From Xanthomonas maliensis (GTDB lineage Bacteria > Pseudomonadota > Gammaproteobacteria > Xanthomonadales > Xanthomonadaceae): DNA of 64,000 nucleotides. Positions 1 through 19,498 of this stretch are shown in pieces. Below the pieces are notes generated by a model. The model was not told the DNA's origin, did no database searches, and worked only from the letters and a program-made list of their open reading frames with translations. Made by a program: the position numbers and the translations under genes. How positions within the stretch are numbered: position 1 is the first letter of the stretch; each line of letters begins with the position of its first letter. Location of the stretch: NCBI RefSeq assembly GCF_009192945.1, contig NZ_NSET01000042.1, positions 45,259 through 109,258 of the forward strand, given 5' to 3'.

Positions 1-3000
1 GCGTTCCGACCGCGTCGTTGCTGCACCCCCTGGTCCACCGGAATACCTCATCGATCCACGGCCTGCGTTTCAGCTCGACGTTCAGCGGCCGTGAACCGGT
101 CTTCGCCGACCACCAGGTCGCTGGCCAGGCCGTCTTGCCAGCAGCGGCCTACCTGGAGATGGCGCAAGCCGCCGCCGTGTTTGCCCAAGCGGTTGGGCCA
201 ACCACTGCGTTGCACCTGCGCGATGTGATCTGGCTGAAGCCGATCGTTGCGACTGGGCAGCCAGTGCAACTGCAGCTGCAGCTGACTCCGAACGAAGATG
301 CCTTGCTGTGCGAGTTCCTGCTCGCTGAGGGCGATGGTCCGGGGCCCGCCGGCGCCGGTGCAGCCACCTTGTGCGCCCGCGCCACCGTCGCGCTGGGACC
401 GCAAGGCGAAGCGACGCAACAGATCGCGGCACTGCGCGCCGCGTTGTCGGCGGCACCGATCCCAGGCGAGGCCTGCTATCGCCAGCTCACGACGATGGGC
501 GTGGTCTATGGCCCCTCGCACCGCGGTTTGGTCGACGTCGGGACCGGCCAGGACGCGCACGGCGCATTCGTATTGGCGCGGCTGCGCCTGCCCGAGGCAG
601 CGGATGCCAGCCGCTTCGGTCTGCCGCCGGGGCTGTTGGATTCGGCCGTGCAGGCGGCCGGGTTTTTCGATGCGCTCGCCACCTCCGATGAGGCGGCGAG
701 CGCAGCAGCGGTGCCATTTGCCCTGGACAGTCTGCAATGGTTCGCGCCCTGCCCGGTCGAGGGATGGGTGGTGGTGCGACGATCCGTTGCGGGTGTCATC
801 CAGACCCACATCGACCTGTGTGACGACGCCGGTCGCGTGTGTGTCCGCCTGCGCGGCCTGACCGCGCGTGCCTACCGTGCCGCACCGCCCGCTACGCCAA
901 CGAACGCTGGAGTGCAGACGGTTTTCTTCACCACGCCAGCGCCAACGGCTGCTTGGCAGCCCGAGCTGGATGCGCAGGCACAACGCGTCCTGCTCGCTTG
1001 CGAGCTGCCGGCGGCGACACTGGCGGCCTTTGTGCCGGCTGCGCGCTGTACCGTTCTGGACAGTGCCGCCAGCGATCCGGCGGAGCGCTTCAGCGACTAC
1101 GCCGGCCAGCTGCTGGAAATCGTACAGACGCTGCCGCGGCCGTCCGCGCAGCAGTCCATCACCGTGCAGGTGCTGGTCCCGCGCCATGGCAATGGCCGGC
1201 TGCACGCCGCCCTGGCGCCGCTGCTGCGTGCTGCCCAAGCCGAGTTGCCTGGGCTTGACACCCAGCTGCTGGCGGTCGAGCTTGCGCAGCCCGGTGTCGC
1301 CACCACCACCGCGGTGGTGCTGGACAACGCTCTCGCCGAGATCGCGCTGCCAGCGCGCGGGGCCGGTGCAGTCTGGCGCGATCGCGGCATCTATCTGATC
1401 ACTGGTGGGCTAGGCGGGATTGGCCGGGCCTTGCTGGCCGATCTGGCCCGCAGTACCCGCGATGCCACCGTGATCCTTGCCGGTCGCAGCGATCTGGACG
1501 CCACCCGACGTGCCGAGGTGAATGCATTGACCGCGCAAGGCCTGCGCGTGGAATACCGCCGCGTGGACGTCGCCCATCGCGCGCAAGTGAACGAGTTGGT
1601 GGACGAAATCTGCCGGCACTTTGGCCCGTTGACCGGTGTGCTGCATTGCGCAGGGAGTGCCCATCATGCGGCGTTTGCCACGCTGACGGCCGCCGAGCTA
1701 CGCGGTGCCATCGCTGCCAAGGTGGCCGGCACCCGTCATCTGGACCTTGCCACTCGCCATCTGGCGCTCGACTTCTTCGTGCTGTTCTCGTCGCTGACGA
1801 CGCATACCGGCGGCGTCGGGCAAGCCGCCTACGCCACTGCCAACGGCTTCCTCGACGAGTACGCACGCTACCGGCATGCACTGCAGGCGCTGGGGGAGCG
1901 CAGCGGACGCAGCCTGTCCATTGCCTGGCCTTACTGGTCGACCGAGGGCGGCATGCAGTTGCCAGCGGCGACCGTGGACGCGTTGCAGCGGCAAGGCTTC
2001 ATTCCGCTGGATGCGCAATCGGGCATCGATGCGCTTGCGCGTGCCTTGGCAGCGGATGTGCCGCAGTTGGCGGTCGCGCGCGGCCAGCCGGCGCCGATCC
2101 GTCGCCTGCTATTGCAAGGAAGGACCGCTGACCTGCCCGCGCCGATGCCGCTGCCGGCGTCGCCGCAGATGCATCCGCCGCAGGGCATCGCGCAGGCCAT
2201 CGACGCGTTGCGCGACTTCCTGGCGCAACAGCTGATGATCGCGCCCGCTCGCATCCATGCCGATGCAGGCTTCGAGACCCTCGGCATCGACTCAGTGGTC
2301 GCGGTCAGGCTGACCGCAGCGCTGGAGGCCGTGCATGGTCCGTTGTCGAAAACGGTGTTCTTCGAACATGCCACCGTTGCCGAGTTGGCGGCGCATCTGG
2401 CAGTAACCCGCCAGCAGACCACGGCCAGCGTGACGATCGCAGCGGCTGACAGCGCGCCGCCGATCCACGCATTCCCCAGCGAGGCCTGGACGACTGCGCA
2501 GGCGCGCAGCCAGACCGACAGCGACACCGATGTCGGCACCGCGGTGGCTGCCGCCGACACCAACGCCCATGCCGTGCCGGACCAGGCGGGCGACGCCATT
2601 GCCATCATCGGCCTGGCGGGACGGTATCCGCAGTCGCCGACATTGGAAGCGTTCTGGCACAACCTCAGGGATGGCATCGACTGCATCAGCGAGATCCCCG
2701 CCGATCGCTGGGATGCCGCCGCGTTCTTCGACCCCACCCCCGGCGTGCCCGGCAAGAGTTACAGCAAGTGGGGCGGCTTCCTGGAAGGCGTCGCCGACTT
2801 CGATCCTGGGTTCTTCAACATTTCGCCGCGCGAAGCGCCGATGATGGATCCGCAGGAGCGCTTGTTCCTGATGTGCGCGCACGATGCGATGGAAGATGCC
2901 GGCTACACCCGTGAGGGCCTGAACCGCACAGCCGAGACCGCCGGCGTCGGCGTCTTCGTCGGGGTGATGCACACCGAGTACCAACTGCACGGCGCCAATG

Positions 3001-4928
3001 CCAATGTCGATGCCGATGGACCGATACTGGGCTCTGGCATCGCCTCGGTCGCCAACCGGGTCAGCTACTACGGCAATTTCCAGGGCCCTTCGCTCGCCGT
3101 CGATACCATGTGCTCGTCGTCGCTGACAGCGATCCACCTGGCGTGCCAGAGCATGCGCGACGGCGACTGCGGCGTGGCGATCGCCGGTGGCGTCAATGTC
3201 TCCCTGCATCCCAACAAGTATCTGGGCCTGTCGCAGGCGAAGTTCGCATCCACCAGCGGCCGTTGCGCGGCATTCGGCGACGGGGGCGATGGCTATGTCC
3301 CTGGCGAGGGCGTCGGCGCGGTCGTGCTCAAGCCATTGCGCAAGGCCATTGCCGACGGCGATCGCATCTATGGCGTGATCAAGGCCAGTGGCATCAACCA
3401 TGGTGGACGCTCCAACGGCTTCACGGTGCCCAATGCCAGTGCGCAGAGCCAATTGATCCGTCGGGTCATCGCCCGCAGCGGCGTCACACCGCAGGCGATC
3501 GGCTATATCGAGGCACACGGCACCGGAACCGCGCTGGGCGATCCCATCGAGATCGCCGGCCTGACGCGCGCACTCCGGCACTGGACCCAGGACACCGGCT
3601 TTTGCGCGATCGGTTCGGTCAAATCCAATATCGGTCACTGCGAGAGCGCTGCCGGGATCGCAGGATTGACCAAGATTCTGCTGCAGCTGCGCCATGCGAC
3701 CTTGGTCCCCACCCTGCATGCGGAACACCTGAATCCGCGCATCGCCTTCGCGCAGACGCCGTTCGTCGTTCAACGCACGGCCGCGCCCTGGCACTGCGCG
3801 CACGATGCCGGTGGCCGGCCGTTGCCGCGGACCGCAGCGCTGTCGTCCTTCGGCGCTGGCGGTGCCAATGCCCATCTGGTGATCGAGGAGTTCCAGCCCA
3901 GCCCGCAGCCGCTGCCGGTACCGCCATCGTCCAGCCGACCGGCGCTGATCGTGCTCAGTGCGCGCACGTCCGAGTCGCTGGTCGAGGCGGCCTCTCAGCT
4001 GGCATCGGCCCTATTGAATGCAGACCAAGCCACGGATGAACTGCAGGCAATTGCGTTGGCGCTGCAGACCGGTCGTGAGCATCATGCCTATCGCCTGGGA
4101 TTCTCTGCAGCGTCGATGGGCGAGGCCCACGAACGCCTGCGCGCCTTCATAGCGGGTGACCACCAGGCAGTGGTCCACGGACAGGTCAGTGATGCGCCGG
4201 CGACTGCACTGACCTCCGCCGAGCTGTTACGCCTGAGCGATGACGGCCAGCAGCGACACCTGCTGGAGGCGTGGGTAACAGGCGCCGCGTGCCCATGGTC
4301 GGTGTTGCATCCGCAGCGGCGGCTTCCCCGGTTACGCCTTCCCAGCTATCCGTTCGCCCTGACCCGCTACTGGGCGCCAGACCTGTGGCGCGATCCACCC
4401 ACAGCGGCGGCAACGCGACACCACGCGGCAGCGGCCGATCATCAGTCGATTGCGGCAGCTGCGCCGTCGGCGTCGCCTGGCGTGCAGGATCTGCCCGCAC
4501 CATCGCCAGCGCCCGCAGCGGCTGGGGCAAGCGATGAGCTGCGGCGGATCGAGCGCATCCTGCGCGAGACGCTGGCCGAGGTGCTGTACATGAAGGTCGC
4601 CGACGTCGGCCTGCACACCGCCTTTGTCGATCTGGGAATGGATTCGGTGATGGGCGTGGAATGGCTACCAATGATCCAGGCCCAGCTCGGCGTCTCGCTC
4701 GGCGCAACCAAGATCTACCAGTACCCGACGCTGAGCGAGCTGGCGGCCTTCGTGCTGTCGCAGCGCCCGACTGCCGTCGGGGCCGAGGCGCCGGCGCCTT
4801 CGCTGCCACAACGCTCGATCGACGAGTGGCTGCAAGCGGTCTACGACGGCACGGCAAGCGCAGACGCGGCCCAGGACTGGCTGCGGACGCAATCGCCGAC
4901 GGCAGCAGGAGCGACGCATGTCCACTGA
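1..4928 (+). CDS. trans-AT polyketide synthase, 5'-truncated (DH-KR-ACP-KS-ACP)
   Basis: The gene enters from the left edge already in frame (codons run from nt 3), so its start and probably an upstream KS are missing. Domains by nucleotide: dehydratase about 18-870, with the DH histidine at nt 111 (motif DHQVAG) and the aspartate in LLDSAVQ; ketoreductase about 930-2100, with the NADPH motif GGLGGIG and the Lys, Ser (LFSSL) and Tyr (QAAY) catalytic residues; ACP about 2190-2400, carrier serine at 2292 (GIDS); ketosynthase about 2590-3890, catalytic cysteine at 3111 in DTMCSSS, histidines in EAHGTGT and SNIGH; post-KS linker; second ACP about 4530-4770, serine at 4644 in GMDSVMGVEW. There is no acyltransferase domain, so malonyl units must be loaded in trans. 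The KS-ACP module has no reductive domain and should leave a beta-keto group. Its ACP carries a Trp six residues after the serine, a mark of beta-branching ACPs. The C-terminal tail resembles a docking segment. Confidence 0.93.
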   Translation, partial: VPTASLLHPLVHRNTSSIHGLRFSSTFSGREPVFADHQVAGQAVLPAAAYLEMAQAAAVFAQAVGPTTALHLRDVIWLKPIVATGQPVQLQLQLTPNEDALLCEFLLAEGDGPGPAGAGAATLCARATVALGPQGEATQQIAALRAALSAAPIPGEACYRQLTTMGVVYGPSHRGLVDVGTGQDAHGAFVLARLRLPEAADASRFGLPPGLLDSAVQAAGFFDALATSDEAASAAAVPFALDSLQWFAPCPVEGWVVVRRSVAGVIQTHIDLCDDAGRVCVRLRGLTARAYRAAPPATPTNAGVQTVFFTTPAPTAAWQPELDAQAQRVLLACELPAATLAAFVPAARCTVLDSAASDPAERFSDYAGQLLEIVQTLPRPSAQQSITVQVLVPRHGNGRLHAALAPLLRAAQAELPGLDTQLLAVELAQPGVATTTAVVLDNALAEIALPARGAGAVWRDRGIYLITGGLGGIGRALLADLARSTRDATVILAGRSDLDATRRAEVNALTAQGLRVEYRRVDVAHRAQVNELVDEICRHFGPLTGVLHCAGSAHHAAFATLTAAELRGAIAAKVAGTRHLDLATRHLALDFFVLFSSLTTHTGGVGQAAYATANGFLDEYARYRHALQALGERSGRSLSIAWPYWSTEGGMQLPAATVDALQRQGFIPLDAQSGIDALARALAADVPQLAVARGQPAPIRRLLLQGRTADLPAPMPLPASPQMHPPQGIAQAIDALRDFLAQQLMIAPARIHADAGFETLGIDSVVAVRLTAALEAVHGPLSKTVFFEHATVAELAAHLAVTRQQTTASVTIAAADSAPPIHAFPSEAWTTAQARSQTDSDTDVGTAVAAADTNAHAVPDQAGDAIAIIGLAGRYPQSPTLEAFWHNLRDGIDCISEIPADRWDAAAFFDPTPGVPGKSYSKWGGFLEGVADFDPGFFNISPREAPMMDPQERLFLMCAHDAMEDAGYTREGLNRTAETAGVGVFVGVMHTEYQLHGANANVDADGPILGSGIASVANRVSYYGNFQGPSLAVDTMCSSSLTAIHLACQSMRDGDCGVAIAGGVNVSLHPNKYLGLSQAKFASTSGRCAAFGDGGDGYVPGEGVGAVVLKPLRKAIADGDRIYGVIKASGINHGGRSNGFTVPNASAQSQLIRRVIARSGVTPQAIGYIEAHGTGTALGDPIEIAGLTRALRHWTQDTGFCAIGSVKSNIGHCESAAGIAGLTKILLQLRHATLVPTLHAEHLNPRIAFAQTPFVVQRTAAPWHCAHDAGGRPLPRTAALSSFGAGGANAHLVIEEFQPSPQPLPVPPSSSRPALIVLSARTSESLVEAASQLASALLNADQATDELQAIALALQTGREHHAYRLGFSAASMGEAHERLRAFIAGDHQAVVHGQVSDAPATALTSAELLRLSDDGQQRHLLEAWVTGAACPWSVLHPQRRLPRLRLPSYPFALTRYWAPDLWRDPPTAAATRHHAAAADHQSIAAAAPSASPGVQDLPAPSPAPAAAGASDELRRIERILRETLAEVLYMKVADVGLHTAFVDLGMDSVMGVEWLPMIQAQLGVSLGATKIYQYPTLSELAAFVLSQRPTAVGAEAPAPSLPQRSIDEWLQAVYDGTASADAAQDWLRTQSPTAAGATHVH

Positions 4929-5039
4929 GCGTGGGGGCAGCGATCGCAGGAATCTTTCGCGACCGCCTTGAGTGCAGCGTCAGCCGGCAGAACGCGGAGT
5001 GCGGATCGTGGTTTCAGGAAGATCAAACGGACGGCGGAT

Positions 5040-15338
<10,299 letters not shown>

Positions 15339-15410
15339 GGCGGCGTGCTGCCGCGCTACCGCCAATGCTGCAACCCGCAGGCGCCGTCCTGCACGCTATC
15401 GGAGATCACC

Positions 15411-15641
15411 GTGTCTGAGCACGACGTAACGGAGGACTTCATCGTCCTCATCAATGACGAAGAACAGTATTCCTTGTGGTCCAGTGCGATCGATATCCCA
15501 CAAGGCTGGCGCCTGGTCTACGGCCCGTCGAACAAGCAGGCATGTCTGGCCTATGTCGAGGAGGTGTGGACCGACCTGACCCCGCGCAGCGTGCGCCTCT
15601 CGCTGCAGCAGGCGTCGCAGCACGGCGACGGCAGCCGATGA
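15411..15641 (+). CDS. MbtH-like NRPS accessory protein
   Basis: 76-residue protein carrying the MbtH signature: N-x-E-x-QYSLW near the N terminus, then CLAYVEEVWTDL and PRSVR. MbtH proteins bind adenylation domains of nonribosomal peptide synthetases and support their folding and amino-acid activation. The GTG at 15411 is chosen as start because GGAG lies about 6 nt upstream and the family begins just before the conserved core; an in-frame upstream start at 15345 would add an unconserved tail. No adenylation domain occurs in the window, so the partner NRPS should lie to the left, making the pathway a PKS/NRPS hybrid. The stop overlaps the next start (ATGA), implying translational coupling. 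Confidence 0.9.
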   Translation: MSEHDVTEDFIVLINDEEQYSLWSSAIDIPQGWRLVYGPSNKQACLAYVEEVWTDLTPRSVRLSLQQASQHGDGSR

Positions 15642-16507
15642 GCGAAGCGTCGATACGCATCGGCGTCTCCGACGGCGTGGCCCTGCATGTACGCCAGTGG
15701 GGGCCGCCGCCGATCCGGCTGTTGCTGGTGCATGGGTTCGGGCAGGGCAGCTTCGTCTGGCGTTCGCTGGCGCAATCGCTGCCGGAGTGCGGGATCGCCG
15801 CGGTCGATCTGCGTGGGCACGGCGATTCCGATCGCGACCCGATGCAGCACTACGCGGTCGCCACGCATGTCCAGGATGTGGTCGCAGTAGCGCGCGCGCT
15901 GGGCCTGCGCGACTACGTCCTGCTTGGCCATTCCCTGGGGGCGGCAGTCGCGATCCTGGCGAGCGAGCACCTGCCACAACCGCCACGCGCGGTTGTCTTG
16001 ATCGATGGCGGGCCCGGCTTGAGTGCCACCGCATCGGCGTATATCCGTGACGAGTTCCTGCGCAGCAAGTTCCGCTATCGGTCGGTCGGGGAATACGAGG
16101 AGCAACTGCAGGCAGCCATGCCGCTGGCCGTTCCTGCGTTGCTGCGCGCCTTGGCAACCGACGCGCTGGAGGCGCTCGGACCGGACGAGTTCCGTCTCAA
16201 GGCAGACCGTGCCTTGGGCTACCAACAGGCCTGCCCCACGCTGGAGTCCTCGCTGTGGCAGGCACTCGAACAGCTGGTGATCCCGGTCTTGTTGGTGCGC
16301 GGCGCGGTATCGGCGCTGTGTTCCCGGCTGTGGACCGACGCCTTCATCACCCGCGTTCCCGACGCCATCGTCGAGGCGGTGGATCGCGCCGGCCATGCGG
16401 TCATGCTGGACAACCCCGTGCAGTTCAACGCCGTGGTACGCCGCTATCTGTCGCACTGGCTGGGCCCGCAGGTCGGCCCGACGCCCCACCTTGCCTCCCT
16501 GGACTGA
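15638..16507 (+). CDS. alpha/beta hydrolase, candidate product-release thioesterase
   Basis: 289-residue alpha/beta-hydrolase. Visible features are the oxyanion region LLVHGFGQGSF, the nucleophile elbow GHSLG, and a C-terminal histidine in DRAGHAVMLDNP; together they give a plausible Ser-Asp-His triad. The start ATG at 15638 overlaps the MbtH stop by 4 nt. The PKS carries no thioesterase domain, so this enzyme may hydrolyse or cyclise the finished chain, remove aberrant acyl groups from carrier proteins, or hydrolyse an ester in the product. The family is clear; the role is inferred only from its place in the operon. Confidence 0.85.
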   Translation: MSEASIRIGVSDGVALHVRQWGPPPIRLLLVHGFGQGSFVWRSLAQSLPECGIAAVDLRGHGDSDRDPMQHYAVATHVQDVVAVARALGLRDYVLLGHSLGAAVAILASEHLPQPPRAVVLIDGGPGLSATASAYIRDEFLRSKFRYRSVGEYEEQLQAAMPLAVPALLRALATDALEALGPDEFRLKADRALGYQQACPTLESSLWQALEQLVIPVLLVRGAVSALCSRLWTDAFITRVPDAIVEAVDRAGHAVMLDNPVQFNAVVRRYLSHWLGPQVGPTPHLASLD

Positions 16508-16510
16508 ACG

Positions 16511-17614
16511 ATGCTCTGGCATGCCGTCATCACGCGATTCAGCTATCGCCATTCCACCACGCGCGCCGGGCTCGATGGCGTCCTGGTCTCGGTGCTCCGC
16601 CGCGATCCGCTGCAACCGGATCGCCTTGCCTTTCGCTACTCGCTGTTCGAATTGACCTGCCTGCCCTCGTTGCTGGCCCAGACCGAGCAGAACTTCGACT
16701 GGTTCATCATCGTCGATCCGGCGCTACCGTCGCACTGGCGCCAGCGGTTGCAGGCACTGGTGAGTGGCCGCACCCGCACTCATCTGCATGACTACGATCC
16801 CGCCGAGGACCTGACCAAGACAGATTGGCTGCAGCGGTATGCACCACCGCAAACGTGCCAGGTGTTGACGACACTACTGGACGACGACGACGCGCTGCCG
16901 GCGGACTTCATCGAGACCCTGCAACGCGCCGTCGGCGAGCAGGACGGCATGCTTGCACCGGTGGTGACACTGGCGAGCAGGAAAAGCCGGCAGTGGGAAC
17001 TGGTGCACAGCCGTCGGGCACCACTGGGCTACCAATGCAGCTGGCATCGCGGCAACTGGGTGCTGTCCACCGGACTGTCACTGCTCTGCCAGTGGCCGAT
17101 GTATCCATTGACCGTGCTCGCGATCCATCATCAGGTCGCCGACCTGTGGTATCGCCCCGAACGCGGCCCGGCGTTGATGAGCTTGCTGCAGGAATGCTGG
17201 TCGTTGCCGGACGCGCGCGTGGCCGAGGCCACCGCGTTCATCGCAGGGCGGATGGATGACTTCCGTGCACGCGTCGCGGCCTACGACGATGACGCAGCGG
17301 TGGCGGACAGCCAGCGCCAGCACTTCATCGACATCAGCGATGTCGTCGAACCTTTCGTGGTCAGCAACCATTTCGGCAACGACCAGGTGATGCGGTTGTT
17401 CGAGCCCAAGCCCGATCGCAGCCCGGTCCGCGATGCGCTGGACTTCCCTGGGGTACCGATCGACCTGGACGGATTTGCGCACAATGCGGCTCACTTCGCC
17501 AAACGACCCCGCATCTACTACAGCCTGCTACGCGAGCTGTGGTCGCGGCCGTTTCCACTATTGCCCCGCTTGCGCCTGCTGGCGTGGGCAAGCTGGCGTT
17601 TTGCGCGTGCGTGA
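16511..17614 (+). CDS. rhamnosyltransferase-like glycosyltransferase (PF11316-type)
   Basis: 367-residue protein resembling the putative rhamnosyl transferase family: the N-terminal block with RFSYR, the R-x-SLFELTCLPSLLAQTEQNF segment, and an acidic LTTLLDDDDALP motif acting as the DxD-type nucleotide-sugar site. It has no membrane segments. It starts 3 nt after the hydrolase stop, so it is translated in the same operon. In this context it probably glycosylates the polyketide-peptide or a carrier-bound intermediate. The donor sugar cannot be read from the sequence, and no dTDP-rhamnose synthesis genes are present here. Family assignment is moderate to good; substrate is unknown. Confidence 0.72.
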   Translation: MLWHAVITRFSYRHSTTRAGLDGVLVSVLRRDPLQPDRLAFRYSLFELTCLPSLLAQTEQNFDWFIIVDPALPSHWRQRLQALVSGRTRTHLHDYDPAEDLTKTDWLQRYAPPQTCQVLTTLLDDDDALPADFIETLQRAVGEQDGMLAPVVTLASRKSRQWELVHSRRAPLGYQCSWHRGNWVLSTGLSLLCQWPMYPLTVLAIHHQVADLWYRPERGPALMSLLQECWSLPDARVAEATAFIAGRMDDFRARVAAYDDDAAVADSQRQHFIDISDVVEPFVVSNHFGNDQVMRLFEPKPDRSPVRDALDFPGVPIDLDGFAHNAAHFAKRPRIYYSLLRELWSRPFPLLPRLRLLAWASWRFARA

Positions 17615-17647
17615 TCGCAACCGGGAACCCGACCAGAGGAGAGCACG

Positions 17648-18529
17648 ATGCACGCGATGATGTTTCCCGGGCAAGGCTCACAACGGCCAGGAATGGGCGA
17701 GGACCTGTTCGACCTGGCCGATTACACCGCCATCGAACCGCAGGTCGACGCACTGCTCGGCTATTCCTTGCGCGCGCGCTGTCTCGATAAGGCCTACGTC
17801 TTCTCCGGGACCGATGTCACCCAGCCCTGCCTGTATATGGTCAATGCACTGCACGGCATCCGAGTTCTGCGCTCGGGAGTGCAGATCGGTTGCGTCGCCG
17901 GTCACAGCCTTGGGGAATACAACGCGCTGCAGGCGGCAGGTGTTTTTGACCTGCTGACCGGTCTGCGGCTGGTGCACAAGCGCGGGACCTTGATGGCGCA
18001 AGCGCGCGGCGGCGCGATGACCGCGGTCCTGGGCCTGAGCTCGGCCACGATCGTGGACCTGATGTTGGGCCACGGCCTGGACATGATCGACGTCGCCAAC
18101 TACAACGCGCCTGCCCAGACCGTCATCTCCGGACCCGAGGCAGAGGTCGCGCAGGCCACGCGGATCTTCGAGTCGGCTGGTGCGACAGCGTGTATCCGGC
18201 TTCCAGTGAGCGGCGCCTTCCATTCGCGCTTGATGGAAACAGCCGCGCGCGCCTTCGCCGGCTTCATCGACGCAGTCGACTTCCAGCGTCCGCAGATTCC
18301 GGTGATCTCCAACGTCACCGGGACCTTTTATCCCGCCAAGGCATCCAGTGCGGTGATTGCCTCGCTGCTGGTTCGGCAGATCGTGCGACCGGTACTCTGG
18401 GTCAAATGCGTGCACAGCATGCTCGACGCCGGCGCGACCGATTTCGTGGAAGCCGGCCCAGGCAACGTATTGATGCGCTTGATTCCGCAAATCCGTGCAG
18501 TTGGCCGCACGCCGGCTGTCGTCCACTGA
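17648..18529 (+). CDS. trans-acting malonyl-CoA:ACP acyltransferase
   Basis: 293-residue FabD-type acyltransferase with the N-terminal FPGQGSQ loop, nucleophile Ser87 in GHSLGE, the arginine of KRGTLM, and catalytic His192 in SGAFHSRLM. The GAFH sequence is typical of malonyl-specific acyltransferases, whereas methylmalonyl enzymes usually have a Ser/His variant at this site. Both neighbouring PKS proteins lack an AT domain, so this protein is expected to load malonyl units onto all their ACPs; methyl branches then come from the cMT domain. A GAGGAGAG-type ribosome site precedes the ATG. There is no fused enoyl reductase or proofreading acylhydrolase domain. Confidence 0.93.
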   Translation: MHAMMFPGQGSQRPGMGEDLFDLADYTAIEPQVDALLGYSLRARCLDKAYVFSGTDVTQPCLYMVNALHGIRVLRSGVQIGCVAGHSLGEYNALQAAGVFDLLTGLRLVHKRGTLMAQARGGAMTAVLGLSSATIVDLMLGHGLDMIDVANYNAPAQTVISGPEAEVAQATRIFESAGATACIRLPVSGAFHSRLMETAARAFAGFIDAVDFQRPQIPVISNVTGTFYPAKASSAVIASLLVRQIVRPVLWVKCVHSMLDAGATDFVEAGPGNVLMRLIPQIRAVGRTPAVVH

Positions 18530-18547
18530 GCATCGGGAACGCCATCC

Positions 18548-19498
18548 ATGCCACCTCTCTTACACGGGCAGGCTGCTGCCATCCTGATGTACCACCGCAT
18601 CGCAGACGATGGCACCGATCTTTGCGTCTCGCCGGCGGAGTTCCGTGCCCACATGGCCAGTCTGCGTGCAGCCGGCTACCCGGTGCTCGCGTTGACGGAC
18701 CTGGCTGCGCAACTGAAGGCAGGCACGCTGCCGGTACGCAGCGTGGCCATCACCTTCGACGACGGCTATCTCGATGCGCTCACCCACGCGGCACCGATCC
18801 TGCAGGAGTTCGCCTTTCCAGCGACGTTCTTCGCGGTGTCCTGCACGCTCGATGAGCCGGGGGAATTCTGGTGGGAAACCCTGGAGCGGGTCTTCGCCCA
18901 TTCGACCCTGCCGACCTTGCTCGACGTGGCGCTGCCTGCCGGGTGCCCCAGCATGGCCACACGGACGCGTGACGAGCGCCAGGCCGCGCTGGCAGCCGTG
19001 CGTGGCACGTTCTATCCACTGGCGCTGGAGGCGCAGCGTGCGCAGATCGACGCCCTGCTGGCGTGGAGCGGTCTTTCCCGTGCAAGCGGAACCGGCTACG
19101 TCAGGGCGCTGACGCCAGAGGAATTACGGCGCCTGAGTCGGATACCCGGCATGGAGATCGGCGCGCACACCGAGCATCATGTGCTGCTGCCCGCACAGAC
19201 GACGCCGACCAAGCAGCGCGAGATCGTCGTCGGCAAACGCAGGTTGGAAGCGGTCCTGGAGCGGGAGGTCGCCAGTTTTTCCTACCCGCATGGCGGATTC
19301 GATGAGGAGACGATCGCAATGACTGCCGCTGCGGGCTTCAGCGTCGCCGTCACCACCGGCAACCTGGCCGCATCGGCGGATCACCATCCGCTGGCCTTGC
19401 CGCGCATCGGCATCCGTGCGGGCGACGATCTCCTGCAGCGCCTGCATACCGCGTTCGATCCGCCGGCACCCGTGCCGATCCAGGAGTCGCGGGCATGA
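18548..19498 (+). CDS. polysaccharide deacetylase-like (CE4/NodB) protein
   Basis: 316-residue NodB-homology protein. The first metal motif is TFDDGYLDA and the second is GAHTEHH (H-x3-H), followed by a late SYPHGG block, so the metal-dependent deacetylase core looks intact. It has no obvious signal peptide, which suggests a cytoplasmic small-molecule or lipid-linked substrate rather than the cell wall. It overlaps the next gene by 4 nt (ATGA). In this operon it could remove an N-acetyl or formyl group from a sugar or amino intermediate, for example before or after the glycosyltransferase step; this is inference. Confidence 0.85.
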   Translation: MPPLLHGQAAAILMYHRIADDGTDLCVSPAEFRAHMASLRAAGYPVLALTDLAAQLKAGTLPVRSVAITFDDGYLDALTHAAPILQEFAFPATFFAVSCTLDEPGEFWWETLERVFAHSTLPTLLDVALPAGCPSMATRTRDERQAALAAVRGTFYPLALEAQRAQIDALLAWSGLSRASGTGYVRALTPEELRRLSRIPGMEIGAHTEHHVLLPAQTTPTKQREIVVGKRRLEAVLEREVASFSYPHGGFDEETIAMTAAAGFSVAVTTGNLAASADHHPLALPRIGIRAGDDLLQRLHTAFDPPAPVPIQESRA

